Positions 29,079-39,092 of a stretch of DNA of 64,000 nucleotides are shown here, one piece after another. Both the position numbers and the translations under genes were made by a program. The notes beneath the pieces were generated by a model that did not search any database, was not told the DNA's origin, and saw nothing but the letters and a program-made list of their open reading frames with translations. The stretch covers positions 186,001 to 250,000 of the forward strand of contig NZ_BAXA01000001.1 in NCBI RefSeq assembly GCF_000698125.1. The letters are read 5' to 3'. This stretch comes from Geomicrobium sp. JCM 19038 (GTDB taxonomy: Bacteria; Bacillota; Bacilli; Bacillales; Marinococcaceae). How positions within the stretch are numbered: position 1 is the stretch's first letter; every line of letters starts with the position of its first letter.

Positions 29079-30307
29079 GTGTTGAATGATTGGGTAAGAA
29101 AAACAGTAGGTATCCTACTTTTAATAGCCCTTGTTGCTGTTTTATTTATAGAACCTGTTCAACAATGGACAGAACTGCCGGATGAAGTCGTTTCTGTATC
29201 TACAGGTGAGACAAAGCTTGAGATCGAGGGAACGATTCCTGCAAGCTTCGCTGTACAAGGGGAAGATGAAGAAGCAGTTACGGTCTCTACTGGTACCGTA
29301 CCAATAAAGAAAATCACAAAGCTTGATCGACCTCATATTGACGTCGTACCAGGGGGACAGTCAATTGGAGTACGATTAAGCGCAAAAGGTGTTCTCGTCG
29401 TTGGTTTTCACCTTATTGAAACTGGGGAAGGTGAATCTTCACCTGCGGAAGCTGCAGGCATCAAAAAAGGAGATATCATCGTAAAATTAAATGAGCAACC
29501 AGTTGAAGATATGAGAGAAGTGACGTCCATTTTGCGTAACCCAGACCCAGCGACGTCGATTCAAGTAGAACTCATTCGAAATGGTAAAGTTATAACCAAA
29601 ACGATCGATCGAGCGATGGAAGCATCTGAAGGGCATAAGCAATTAGGCATGTACATTCGTGATTCAGCAGCAGGAGTTGGAACGATGACGTTCTATGAAC
29701 CTGTTACAGGACGATACGGGGCCCTTGGACATGTAATTTCAGACATTGATACCAAAGAGCCTGTGGCCATACATGAAGGTGAGATCGTTCGATCTTCTGT
29801 CCGCTCAATTTCAAAAGGGAAAAATGGTGTTCCTGGCGAAAAACAAGCTTCGTTAACGACGACAAATGATGTCCTCGGTACGATTACGAAAAACAATGCT
29901 TTCGGTATTTACGGATTGTTGCACGACTATCATGATTTAACGAATGAAGGTCAGAATGCAGTTCCTGTTGGTTATGCTGAAGAAGTTGAAGAAGGACCAG
30001 CAAAAATATTAACGGTCGTAGAAAACGAGCAAGTAGAAGAGTTTGATATTGAAATCATTCGATCATCACCACAAAACACGCAGCAACAAAGATGATCATC
30101 CGAATTACTGATGAAGAGTTACTAGAACGTACGGGTGGAATCGTTCAAGGCATGAGTGGTAGCCCGATCATCCAAAACGGCAAATTAATAGGGGCAGTTA
30201 CCCACGTATTCGTAAATGATTCGACTTCTGGATATGGTTCCCATATTGAATGGATGCTTCAAGAAGCAGGCGTTACGCTTGAAGAGATTGAAGAAAAGGC
30301 TAGCTAA
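29079..30307 (+). pseudogene. spoIVB: SpoIVB serine peptidase, frameshifted
   Basis: Forespore-secreted signalling protease (S55) that triggers pro-SigK processing through SpoIVFA. GTG start at 29079; an N-terminal membrane/signal segment (KTVGILLLIALVAVLFI); a PDZ domain around residues 110-190 (GESSPAEAAGIKKGDIIVKL); and a C-terminal peptidase domain. The frame breaks near 30081 (after RSSPQNT); the second frame reads [15 protein letters not shown] and then the catalytic serine motif [20 protein letters not shown]. The histidine is probably in GRYGALGHVISD. One extra C restores about 409 residues. It lies between recN and spo0A, as in B. subtilis. Confidence 0.94.
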
Positions 30308-30337
30308 ATAGCAGCCTTTCCATTCTACATAAGATTA

Positions 30338-30344
30338 TTCGACA
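30338..30344 (-). promoter_or_regulatory. Candidate 0A box upstream of spo0A
   Basis: The minus strand reads TGTCGAA, the core of the Spo0A~P binding site (consensus TTGTCGAA), about 170 bases before the spo0A start. This fits autoregulation of spo0A. Confidence 0.5.
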
Positions 30345-30354
30345 GTATACGTCA

Positions 30355-30376
30355 TTTCATGCGCATTACCATGAAA
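30355..30376. repeat. Inverted repeat between spoIVB and spo0A
   Basis: TTTCATG and CATGAAA are perfect complements separated by 8 bases. There is no T-run, so it is not a classical terminator. It lies beside the candidate 0A box and could be an operator. Confidence 0.45.
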
Positions 30377-30509
30377 CGTGTAGCTATTTGCAAAATATAA
30401 AAGGAATTTACTAAATATCATTGATTTTCTGTATTTTTGAAGGATAATCGCACTTAAGGGAGAAATTTACAACTACCAAACGAATATTAGATGTCATAGA
30501 GGAGGCATA

Positions 30510-31304
30510 ATGTTGGATACAATTAAAGTGTGTATTGCCGACGACAATCGTGAACTCGTACAAATGCTTGAGGAATATGTGAACAACCAAGCAGATATGG
30601 AAATTGTGGGGGTCAGTTATAACGGACAAGAATGTATTGAATCCGTTGTTGAACATCAACCTGATGTTTTAATATTAGATATTATTATGCCTTATCTTGA
30701 TGGGCTTGCTGTGCTAGAAAGGTTGCAACAGAAGTCTTTAAGTAAAAGACCGAAAATTATGATGCTTACCGCTTTTGGGCAAGAAGAAGTAACGAAAAAA
30801 GCAGTCAATTTAGGCGCATCCTATTATATCCTCAAGCCATTTGATATGGAAGTCTTAATTGATAAAATCCGCGACCTTAGTGGACAAGCAACACCACAAA
30901 TGGGCATGTCACACGGTGGTCGTACACATACGGCAATAAAGCAACCGACGGTTAATTTAGATCAACGCATTACGAACATCATACATGAAATTGGCGTGCC
31001 TGCTCATATAAAAGGGTATATGTATATGCGTGAAGCGATTACGATGGTGTATAACGATATCGAATTATTAGGGTCAATTACGAAGGAACTGTATCCTGAT
31101 ATTGCTAAGAAGTTCAATACGACGGCTAGTCGAGTTGAACGAGCGATTCGTCATGCCATTGAAGTGGCCTGGAGTCGAGGAAATATTGATTCCATCTCTC
31201 ACTACTTCGGGTATACGGTTAGCATGTCTAAAGCGAAACCTACTAACAGTGAATTCATCGCGATGGTCGCTGACAAGCTTCGGATTGAACATAAAGTAAG
31301 CTAA
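30510..31304 (+). CDS. spo0A: Sporulation master response regulator Spo0A
   Basis: 264 residues. The receiver domain has the acidic pair in [14 protein letters not shown], phospho-acceptor Asp in [19 protein letters not shown], and Thr/Lys in MLTAFGQ and [10 protein letters not shown]. The C-terminal DNA-binding domain has [18 protein letters not shown] and [22 protein letters not shown] 30510 follows GAGGAGG. It takes the phosphorelay signal and controls entry into sporulation. The upstream AAAGGAATT near 30400 could be part of a SigH promoter, but I could not match the second element. Confidence 0.98.
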   Translation: MLDTIKVCIADDNRELVQMLEEYVNNQADMEIVGVSYNGQECIESVVEHQPDVLILDIIMPYLDGLAVLERLQQKSLSKRPKIMMLTAFGQEEVTKKAVNLGASYYILKPFDMEVLIDKIRDLSGQATPQMGMSHGGRTHTAIKQPTVNLDQRITNIIHEIGVPAHIKGYMYMREAITMVYNDIELLGSITKELYPDIAKKFNTTASRVERAIRHAIEVAWSRGNIDSISHYFGYTVSMSKAKPTNSEFIAMVADKLRIEHKVS

Positions 31305-31322
31305 AGAACATGAATATTTATG

Positions 31323-31362
31323 AAAGTTGCATACTAGATTCTTGGTATGCAACTTTTTTTTG
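31323..31362 (+). terminator. Terminator after spo0A
   Basis: Perfect 11-bp stem AAGTTGCATAC / GTATGCAACTT with a 10-base loop, followed by a T tract. Confidence 0.93.
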
Positions 31363-31468
31363 GATGATAAACGTCATTTGCCTCTTCTCTCTAATTGCTC
31401 CTACTATGAATCGACAATTTGATTCCGGGAATAGTAACCGTAAGAAGTGAGATAAGGGGGACTTGGTG

Positions 31469-32490
31469 ATGAGAGTTGGAGCGTTAGAAGGAATTGCTTG
31501 TTGTGTAACGACGAATCGAAGAGACGACATTCGTGAACGGGCAATTATTATAATTAATGAGCGGAATTTCACTGAAAAAAGAGCCGGGGATTTTTGTCGC
31601 GACAAGTGAAAGCAGTTATTAATATGAAAACGTCTCACACTGGTGAAAAAGTAACGAGTGGTGTCGAGCGACTAGTAAACAACGGCATTCCTGTTTTCGA
31701 CGTGTCACAACCAACGAACATTGAACAACTTAAAAGCAACCATAAAATACGCATTGTCAGTAAACAGCTTTACGTGCGACAAATTGGGAAGTGGGAAAAC
31801 GTCGCAAGTGTAAAAACGTACGACATTGAAATGGTTGATCAATTAAATGAACTTGCCGAGAAAAAGGCGAATGAGTCCTACCATAAACGAATGGTTAATG
31901 AAATTGATAAGATGAAATCTCAAGTTGAGCGAGTAGCAGCATTTTTTGCGGATGAAAATGTTCGTCATGACCAGGGATATCGCCCGATTTGGATCGTCGA
32001 ACGTTATAGCAAGCTTAATGAAGACCTTGCCATACTTAAGCGGTTTATGAAAAGACAAAATCCTTACATTGTCGCGATTAATGATAGCTATGAGGATTTA
32101 ATCAAACGAGGATTAAAACCGGACGCCTTATTCGGCACAGAGTCACAAATGGATCAAAGCATGATTCAAGACGTTTTAGAGAAACAGCGGAAGTTATGTT
32201 TTACAAAAGGGGTCTCCCGAAATAAAGAGTGTGACCAAATGATAAATCTCGGTTCTGACCTTATTTCAGCAATTGCTTACGGCTTGAAACGTACAAAAGG
32301 AGCAGTGTTCTATTTAGGGGAAGTGGAAGAAGAAGAGCGTGCTCAGTATGTGCTCGTTGAAGCGTGGAATAAAAACCGAGTTTTTCATCTCCAAGCAGCG
32401 GCTGCGATGTTTCGAAGCCGCTTGGAAGAAGATCCGTTGCATTGGATGATGACGAGGCATTCGATGCTAGGAGCAGACGGATGGATTTAA
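31469..32490 (+). pseudogene. SteA-like protein, frameshifted
   Basis: ATG 31469 with AGGGGG upstream. The first frame reads MRVGALEGIACCVTTNRRDD to NERNFTEKRAGDF, then breaks at a T run near 31593. The second frame continues LSRQVKAVINMKTSHTGEKV to 32490. One extra T gives 340 residues. The pattern of an early AVIN segment, GIPVFDV, and a late AINDSYEDLIKRGLKPDALFG block resembles SteA, a cell-separation protein with a thiamin pyrophosphokinase-like domain. The usual metal-ligand aspartates are partly changed, and no clear C-terminal membrane segment is seen. The SteA assignment is tentative. Confidence 0.5.
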
Positions 32491-32747
32491 TCATTCGTCG
32501 CTTCTTTGTTTTTTAGGAAACGGTCGGCAACTTTTCCGTTTTTCTTGTCACGGTGAAAAATGAAGCCACCAATAAAGCCAAGACCTAGTATAAATAAAAG
32601 TAACCCGCTTATAAATTGCAACGTTAAATTTGGAAACGGGAATAGTTGAACATTAAAGATAACATCTCTCATCCATTTAATCCCAACACCAGCTAAAAAT
32701 ACAGGAATGAGAAGAACGATTAAAGCGACAAAACGCAAGAAAGGCAC
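32487..32747 (-). CDS. yqzF: DUF2627 membrane protein (YqzF)
   Basis: 86 residues with two membrane helices (about 4-22 and 44-65) and a basic C-terminal tail (HRDKKNGKVADRFLKNKEAT). It matches the DUF2627/YqzF family by length and by FLRFVALIVLLIPVFLAGVG and GFIGGFIFHRDKKNGK. No function is known. It lies next to the bkd region as in B. subtilis, and overlaps the end of the SteA-like gene by 4 bases on the opposite strand. Confidence 0.85.
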   Translation of the reverse strand: MPFLRFVALIVLLIPVFLAGVGIKWMRDVIFNVQLFPFPNLTLQFISGLLLFILGLGFIGGFIFHRDKKNGKVADRFLKNKEATND

Positions 32748-33214
32748 CTACTTTCACGTTTATTCCGTTATTAGTTTAGCATACATCCAACCGTTTATGT
32801 TGACGAGGGTGCATGACTTCTGACATTTTAAAGAACTTAAACAGTTTTTGAAATCTACTACTTAATCCTACCAAATGTGAGAGAATTTATCGATTTTAGA
32901 AGGAATAGCTGGCAAACTTGAAGAAGCTCACTAAAAGAACAAAATATTTTATTGTTAGATTTTCTAACGAATGTTTGTAAGATACTTACAAGTGGAATGA
33001 GTTCTACAAAGATTGTAGCGCGTCAACGCATTATTACAAGCGCTTGGCATGGTGAGTAATAACTTATATGATGAAGAAGAACAAAGATGCGTTGGAAAGA
33101 TCGTGCAATCTGAGCAAGAATATGCAATAATTTCCCAATGGAATCTCATCTCCGTGTTAACGTTTAAGACGTTTGAAAGTACACGTGTAGTAGAGGTGAA
33201 GAGGAGGATGAATG
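32748..33214. other. Intergenic region upstream of the bkd operon with two adjacent dyads
   Basis: 467 bases without a supported gene. Two perfect dyads stand out: GTTAGA-TTT-TCTAAC at 32954-32968 and TTGTAAG-ATA-CTTACAA at 32975-32991, with centres about 22 bases apart (two helical turns). In B. subtilis this place holds bkdR, ptb and the start of bcd; bkdR, ptb and buk are not here. I saw no firm SigA or Sig54 promoter. Confidence 0.55.
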
Positions 33215-34281
33215 ATGGAATTGTTTCACGAGATGTTTCAAGATAATTACGAGCAGGTTATTTTTTGCCAAGAGAAAACATCTGGCTTAAAGCGATTATC
33301 GCGATCCACGATACAACACTTGGGCCGGCACTTGGCGGTACGAGAATGTGGAATTATGATAACGAAGAAGATGCACTTCGTGACGTCTTGCGCCTTTCCA
33401 AAGGAATGACGTATAAAAACGCTGCCGCAGGATTGAATCTTGGTGGTGGAAAAGCAGTCATTATTGGTGATGCAAGAACCGATAAAAACGAAGGCATGTT
33501 TCGTGCATTTGGTCGTTACATTGAAGGGCTTAGCGGTCGTTACATTACTGCTGAAGATGTAGGAACAACAGAAGCAGACATGGATACAATTTATCAAGAA
33601 ACTTCATATGTCACTGGGAAATCAAAAGCATTTGGTTCAGGTGGTAATCCTTCGCCTGTGACGGCTTATGGCGTGTATGTAGGGATGAAAGCGGCTGCCA
33701 AAGAAGCGTTCGGTACAGATTCATTAGAGAACAAACGAGTGGCTGTTCAAGGCGTAGGGAATGTATCGTTTGAGTTGTGCAGATACTTACATAAAGAAGG
33801 TGCACAATTAATCGTAAGCGATATTTATGAGCCTTCTGTTAAGCGTGCAGTCGATGCTTTTGGAGCTGAAGTTGTAAATGTTAATGACATTTATGATGTG
33901 GAATGTGATATATTTGCACCATGTGCACTTGGAGCTGTCATTAATGATGACACGATTGGTCGTTTGCGTAGTAAAGTAATTGCAGGTGCTGCAAACAATC
34001 AATTAAAAGAACAACGACACGGTGACCTGCTTCATGAAAAAGGTTTTGTTTACGCACCAGATTACGTCATTAATGCTGGTGGAGTCATTAACGTATACGA
34101 TGAATTACTCGGTTATGATCGCGATCGCGTCATGAAAAAGGTAGAAGGTCTATTTGATTCCATGACGAAAGTGTTTGATGTGTCAAAACGAGACAAGACC
34201 CCATCTTATAAAGCTGCGGATCGTATGGCAGAAGAGCGTATTGCGAGTATCGGAGCAGTTCAAAAATCCTATCTAAAGTAA
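33215..34281 (+). pseudogene. bcd: Leucine (branched-chain amino acid) dehydrogenase, frameshifted
   Basis: NAD-dependent oxidative deamination of Leu/Ile/Val, the first step of branched-chain fatty acid precursor supply. It starts [20 protein letters not shown] at ATG 33215 after GAGGAGG. The frame breaks near 33290 (after ekTSGLK); the second frame reads [20 protein letters not shown], then the catalytic lysine region [14 protein letters not shown] and the Rossmann [17 protein letters not shown]. One extra A restores 355 residues, typical for Leu-DH. First gene of a bcd-lpd-bkdAA-bkdAB-bkdB operon. Confidence 0.94.
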
Positions 34282-34296
34282 GGGAGGAGGATTTTT

Positions 34297-35723
34297 ATGT
34301 CTTTAAATTATGACCTGGTCATTATAGGTGCTGGTACAGGGGGTACGTAGCTGCAATTAAAGCAGCTCAACTCGGAAAAAAAGTAGCGATCGTTGAAGCG
34401 AAAGAGCTTGGTGGTACGTGTTTACATCGTGGCTGTATTCCGAGCAAGTCCCTCCTAAAAAGTGCAGAAATCTATCGTACTGTGAAACACTCTGAGACAT
34501 TTGGTGTGATAAGTGAACGTGCTACGGTTGATTTCGCTAAAGTCCAGTTACGCAAAGAAGCGGTCGTTCAACAACTACACAAAGGTATACAGTCATTACT
34601 TAAGAAGCATAAGATTTCAATTTATGAAGGGTACGGAAGAATGTTAGGTCCGTCAATCTTTTCACCGAGTGCTGGAACCGTATCAGTTGAAATGAACGAT
34701 CGCTCAGATAATATCATCTTAATCCCGAAACAAGTACTTCTTGCGACAGGTTCAAAACCAAGAATGTTGGATGGGTTACCTAAGCAAGACGAAAATGTTT
34801 TGACGAGTGATGAAGCATTGCAATTAGAAGAGTTGCCAGCTTCTGTAGTCATTATCGGTGGCGGAGTGATTGGTGTAGAGTGGGCATCGATGCTTGCTGA
34901 CTTTGGTGTAGAAGTTACGATTGTTGAAAATGCCAAACAAATTCTCATCAATGAAGATGAAGACATCTCAAAAGAGATGACAAAGCAACTGCAAAAAAAG
35001 GGGATTGTCATTCATACGAGTGCATCACTAGATGTTGACTCTTTTGAAAGTGATCCGTCTAACGTTCGGATCGACGTGACGAAAGAGGGGGAAACGTTCA
35101 CGCTTCAAGCGAATAAATTGTTTGTAAGCATTGGGCGAACGGCAAATATCGACGACATTGGGTTAAAAAACACAGACATTGAAGTTGACAAAGGAAAGAT
35201 TGTTGTTAACGAGTATTTACAAACAAAAGAAGAACATATATACGCCATCGGTGACTTGATCAAAAGTCCAGAGCTAGCCCATGCAGCGTCACATGAAGGA
35301 ATCACAGCGGTACGGCACATGGATGAACAAGAAAACGTCCAACCGATCAGTGAGAATCACATTCCACGTTGCATCTATAGCGCACCAGAAGTCGCTTCTA
35401 TTGGCTTAACCGAAAGAGAAGCGGATGCGAAAGGCTATACCGTTGCTGTTGGAAAAGTTCCGTTCCAAGCGATCGGTAAAGCACTGATTAACGGTAACCA
35501 TGAAGGATTTTGTAAGGTCATAGTAGACCGTACAAGCCGGGACGTATTAGGAGTACACATCATCGGTTCACAAGCGACAGAATTGATTAGTGAAGCGGCT
35601 CTAGCTATGGTTGTTCAAGCAGCTGACATTGAAATTGGGGAGACCATTCACCCCCACCCGACTTCATCAGAGGTGTTAAAAGAAGCCGCTCTTCAAGCGA
35701 TCGATGGTGCAATTCACGTTTAA
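34297..35723 (+). pseudogene. lpdV: Dihydrolipoyl dehydrogenase (E3) of the branched-chain complex, frameshifted
   Basis: FAD/NAD disulfide oxidoreductase. ATG 34297 gives MSLNYDLVIIGAGTGG; the frame breaks in a G run near 34341 and resumes YVAAIKAAQLGKKVAIVEAK. The redox disulfide is in GGTCLHRGCIPSKSLL, the NAD site in VVIIGGGVIGVEWASMLADF, and the C-terminal His-Glu pair in IHPHPTSSEVLKEA. One extra G gives 475 residues. It reoxidises the lipoyl arm of BkdB. It lies 15 bases after bcd and 16 before bkdAA. Confidence 0.94.
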
Positions 35724-35739
35724 TGAAAGGGTGAAGGAA

Positions 35740-36726
35740 ATGCACAAACATGAACGAGCAGGACTACAAAAAGATGATTTACTTTACATGTATCGCACGA
35801 TGCTTACCGCCCGAAAAATTGATGAACGGTTATGGCTATTAAACCGAGCAGGGAAAATTCCCTTCGTCATCTCTTGTCAAGGACATGAAGCGATGCAAGT
35901 AGGGGCTGGTATGGCACTTGAACGTGGGAAAGACTATTTACTGCCGTATTACCGGGATCTTGCGATGGTTGTTCATTTCGGGATGACGATTGAAGATATT
36001 ATGATGAGTAATTTTGCAAAAGAACAAGACATTAACTCTGGTGGTCGACAAATGCCAGGTCATTATGGCAGTAAAAAACTAGGGATCGTAACAGGGTCTT
36101 CTCCTGTAACAACGCAAGTCGTTCACGCTGCAGGTTACGCGCTTGCAGGCAAGATGGAAGGCAAAGATTTTGTCTGTTTGACGTCATTTGGCGAAGGATC
36201 ATCAAACCAAGGTGATTTCCATGAAGCAGCTAACTTTGCGGGCGTTCACCGTCTACCTGTTATTTTCTTTTGTGAAAACAACCATTACGCCATCTCTACT
36301 CCACTAGATCGTCAACTTTCGTGTGCAAACGTGTCAGATCGTGCTAAAGGGTATGGCATGCACGGGGAGACGATTGATGGAAATGATCCAATTGCCGTTT
36401 ATACAGCAGTGAAAGCCGCAGTTGAACGAGGAAGAAATGGCGAAGGACCTTCATTGATTGAAGCTGTGTCGTATCGATTAACCCCGCACTCAAGTGATGA
36501 CAATGAATCGACGTATCGGGAAGCTGATGAAGTCACTGAAGCAAAAGGAAGAGACTCGATCACGACATTTGCCCAGTATTTAAAAGAACTCGGTTTCTTC
36601 ACAGATGAAGACGAACAAGCGATGCATGATGAAATCCAAGCAGCTATTGATGAAGCGACAGATGCTGCTGAAGCAGCTAAATATGCGAGTCCAGAGTCGG
36701 CATTGCTTCACGTCTACGATCAGTAA
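35740..36726 (+). CDS. bkdAA: Branched-chain 2-oxoacid dehydrogenase E1 alpha
   Basis: 328 residues from ATG 35740 (site AAGGGTGAAGGA). Thiamine diphosphate-dependent decarboxylase alpha subunit: RKIDERLWLLNRAGKIPF near the N-terminus, the ThDP/Mg motif GEGSSNQGDFHEAANFAGVH and NNHYAISTPLDRQ, and the phosphorylation-loop-like YRLTPHSSDDN. It pairs with BkdAB. It makes branched acyl-CoA primers for iso/anteiso fatty acids. Confidence 0.96.
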   Translation: MHKHERAGLQKDDLLYMYRTMLTARKIDERLWLLNRAGKIPFVISCQGHEAMQVGAGMALERGKDYLLPYYRDLAMVVHFGMTIEDIMMSNFAKEQDINSGGRQMPGHYGSKKLGIVTGSSPVTTQVVHAAGYALAGKMEGKDFVCLTSFGEGSSNQGDFHEAANFAGVHRLPVIFFCENNHYAISTPLDRQLSCANVSDRAKGYGMHGETIDGNDPIAVYTAVKAAVERGRNGEGPSLIEAVSYRLTPHSSDDNESTYREADEVTEAKGRDSITTFAQYLKELGFFTDEDEQAMHDEIQAAIDEATDAAEAAKYASPESALLHVYDQ

Positions 36727-36737
36727 AGGAGGGGACA

Positions 36738-37721
36738 ATGATGGGTACGATGAATTTTTTACAAGCAATTAACCTTGCGCTGAAAGAAGAAATGCATCGA
36801 GACGAAAAAGTATTTATTCTTGGAGAAGATGTCGGTAGACGTGGCGGTGTATTTCTTGCAACAGAAGGGTTATATGAAGAGTTCGGAGACCGTGTGCTCG
36901 ATACACCGTTAACAGAGTCAGCGATTGCTGGTGTCGGAATTGGTGCAGCGATGTATGGGATGAGGCCTGTCGCTGAAATGCAATTTGCTGATTTTATGTT
37001 GCCGGCTGTGAATCAAATCGTTTCAGAAGCGGCGAAAATTCGCTACCGCTCAAACAATGACTTTCACGTGCCGATGACGATCCGAGCTCCGTACGGTGGT
37101 GGAGTACATGGGGCGTTGTATCATTCTCAATCGCTCGAAGCGATGTTTAACAGCATTCCTGGGTTAAAAGTCGTCATTCCTTCATCTCCGTACGATGCGA
37201 AGGGACTTTTAAAGGCTGCCATCCGAGATGAAGACCCTGTGTTGTTTTTTGAACATAAACGAGCGTATCGTCTTTTAAAAGGAGACGTTCCAGAAGAAGA
37301 CTACGTCATTCCGATTGGAAAAGCGAACGTTGTACGAGAAGGCGATGACGTAACGGTTATTACGTACGGGTTGTGCACACATTACGCTCAGCAAGCAGCA
37401 GCCGCTTTAGAAAAAGAAGATATCTCAACGCACGTGCTTGACTTGCGCACAGTCTATCCGATGGACCGGGAAGCAATTGTAGAGGCAGCCAAGAAAACAG
37501 GCAAAGTGCTACTCGTGACCGATGATAATAAAGAAGGCAGCGTATTAAGTGAAGTGGCAGCGATTATCGCGGAAGAATGTTTGTTTGATTTGGATTCACC
37601 CATTCAACGTCTAGCTGCGCCTGATGTGCCTGCAATGCCTTATGCATCACCACTTGAGAAATATTACATGGTTACAAAAGACAAAGTTGAGTCTGCAATT
37701 CGTGATCTGGCACAATTTTAG
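36738..37721 (+). CDS. bkdAB: Branched-chain 2-oxoacid dehydrogenase E1 beta
   Basis: 327 residues (ATG 36738, or ATG 36741). Transketolase-like beta subunit: NFLQAINLALKEEMHRDEKV, FILGEDVGRRGGVF, DTPLTESAIAGVGIGAAMYG and MPYASPLEKYYMVTKDKV. It has the site AAAGGAGGGG. It is spaced 11 bases from bkdAA and 9 from bkdB. Confidence 0.96.
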   Translation: MMGTMNFLQAINLALKEEMHRDEKVFILGEDVGRRGGVFLATEGLYEEFGDRVLDTPLTESAIAGVGIGAAMYGMRPVAEMQFADFMLPAVNQIVSEAAKIRYRSNNDFHVPMTIRAPYGGGVHGALYHSQSLEAMFNSIPGLKVVIPSSPYDAKGLLKAAIRDEDPVLFFEHKRAYRLLKGDVPEEDYVIPIGKANVVREGDDVTVITYGLCTHYAQQAAAALEKEDISTHVLDLRTVYPMDREAIVEAAKKTGKVLLVTDDNKEGSVLSEVAAIIAEECLFDLDSPIQRLAAPDVPAMPYASPLEKYYMVTKDKVESAIRDLAQF

Positions 37722-37730
37722 GAGGTCATT

Positions 37731-38972
37731 ATGGCAAAAGAGATCTTAATGCCGCAACTTGGTGAAAGTGTGACTGAGGGTACAATTGATCGCTGGCTCG
37801 TTAAACCAGGAGACACGGTCAAAAAATATGACCCTCTTGCAGAAGTGACTACGGATAAAGTAAACGCAGAAGTTCCGTCGTCTTATAGCGGGACGGTTAA
37901 AGAGCTCGTTGTTGAAGAGAATGTAACGGTTGCAGTTGGCGATTTAATTGCGTACATCGACAGTGACGATGAAGATCGTTCTGATAAAGAGGCCGACTCG
38001 TCACAAAAAGAAGAACAGCAAGGTCAAAAAGAAGAACCTTCAGACGCTGAACCTTCTATGAAGGCTCGTTATTCACCTGCTGTCCTTTTGCTCGCGAATG
38101 AACATAACGTTGACTTGAAACAGGTCAAAGGTACAGGACGAGCAAATCGGATCACGAAAAAAGACGTCGAGCAATTTGTTGCAAACAAACCAGCGTCAAA
38201 CGCTGAACCAGAACAGGCGATTGAAAACGAAACAAAGCCGTCTGTACAATCGTCTCAACCAGAAACATCGGTTACTGCAGGGGAGAAAGTACCTGTGACA
38301 GGTGTTCGTAAAGCAATTGCAAAGAACATGGTACAAAGTGTACAAGAAATTCCGCACGCCTGGACGATGGTTGAAGTGGATGTAACAAATCTCGTTCGCT
38401 ATCGTAATGAAGTAAAGGACGCTTGGAAAGAAAAAGAAGGGTACACGTTAACGTACATGCCGTTCTTTATGGAAGCAGTCACACAGTCACTTCAATCGTT
38501 CCCGCAGCTTAATTCTTCATGGGAGAATGACTATATTGTCTATAAGAAAGATATTAATCTATCGGTTGCGATTGCTCATGATGAAGCACTTTATGTTCCG
38601 GTCATCCACAAAGCGGATGAATTAAATCTAAAAGGCTTGGCGAAAAACTTACAGCAACTCTCACAAAAAACAAAATCAAAGCGCTTAGAAAGTCGTGACA
38701 TGCAAAACGGTACGTTTACAATCAACAATACGGGATCATTCGGTTCAGTTCAGTCGGTGCCAATTATCAATCGCCCCCAAGCAGCTATTCTATCGGTAGA
38801 GTCGATTGTGAAGCGTCCTGTTGTGAAAGACGACGATAGCATTGCCATACGTTCGATGGTAAATTTATGTTTGTCAATTGACCACCGCGTTCTTGATGGA
38901 CTCATTGCAGGTCGCTTCCTTCAAGACGTAAAATCACGTTTAGAAGGATTCTCAAAAAAAGATTTGAGCTAG
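37731..38972 (+). CDS. bkdB: Branched-chain 2-oxoacid dehydrogenase E2 (lipoamide acyltransferase)
   Basis: 413 residues. One N-terminal lipoyl domain with the lipoylated Lys in VTTDKVNAEVPSS; an acidic/Gln-rich linker (about 83-108); a peripheral subunit-binding domain (RYSPAVLLLANEHNVDLKQV); a second linker; and the catalytic chloramphenicol acetyltransferase-like domain with active-site motif SIDHRVLDGLIAGRFL. It is the core of the complex and a client of LipM. Last gene of the bkd operon. No terminator is obvious before the next promoter. Confidence 0.96.
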   Translation: MAKEILMPQLGESVTEGTIDRWLVKPGDTVKKYDPLAEVTTDKVNAEVPSSYSGTVKELVVEENVTVAVGDLIAYIDSDDEDRSDKEADSSQKEEQQGQKEEPSDAEPSMKARYSPAVLLLANEHNVDLKQVKGTGRANRITKKDVEQFVANKPASNAEPEQAIENETKPSVQSSQPETSVTAGEKVPVTGVRKAIAKNMVQSVQEIPHAWTMVEVDVTNLVRYRNEVKDAWKEKEGYTLTYMPFFMEAVTQSLQSFPQLNSSWENDYIVYKKDINLSVAIAHDEALYVPVIHKADELNLKGLAKNLQQLSQKTKSKRLESRDMQNGTFTINNTGSFGSVQSVPIINRPQAAILSVESIVKRPVVKDDDSIAIRSMVNLCLSIDHRVLDGLIAGRFLQDVKSRLEGFSKKDLS

Positions 38973-38976
38973 GCGT

Positions 38977-39005
38977 TTGAGTTTTTCCCTCGAAATCGTT
39001 ACAAT
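38977..39005 (+). promoter_or_regulatory. Probable SigA promoter of the bacilliredoxin gene
   Basis: TTGAGT (38977-38982), 17 bases, TACAAT (39000-39005), about 88 bases before the ATG. Confidence 0.6.
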
Positions 39006-39092
39006 TATAGTTGAATTTAAAGCTAGGGTGACAATTCCCGTTGAGTTGAATGGACTTAAGCTTTGAAACCATGGAGAAGGGGGCACAACTTA

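Noticed and set aside
33090-33110. Possible Sig54 promoter before bcd (TTGGAAAGATCGTGCAAT)
   Set aside because: The spacing between GG and GC is one base short and bkdR is absent; too weak to call.
33049-33246. Plus-strand 65-codon open frame upstream of bcd
   Set aside because: No ribosome site, no recognisable family, and its end overlaps the bcd start in another frame.
35704-35739. Longer start for bkdAA
   Set aside because: It would overlap the lpdV stop, and a good ribosome site precedes ATG 35740.
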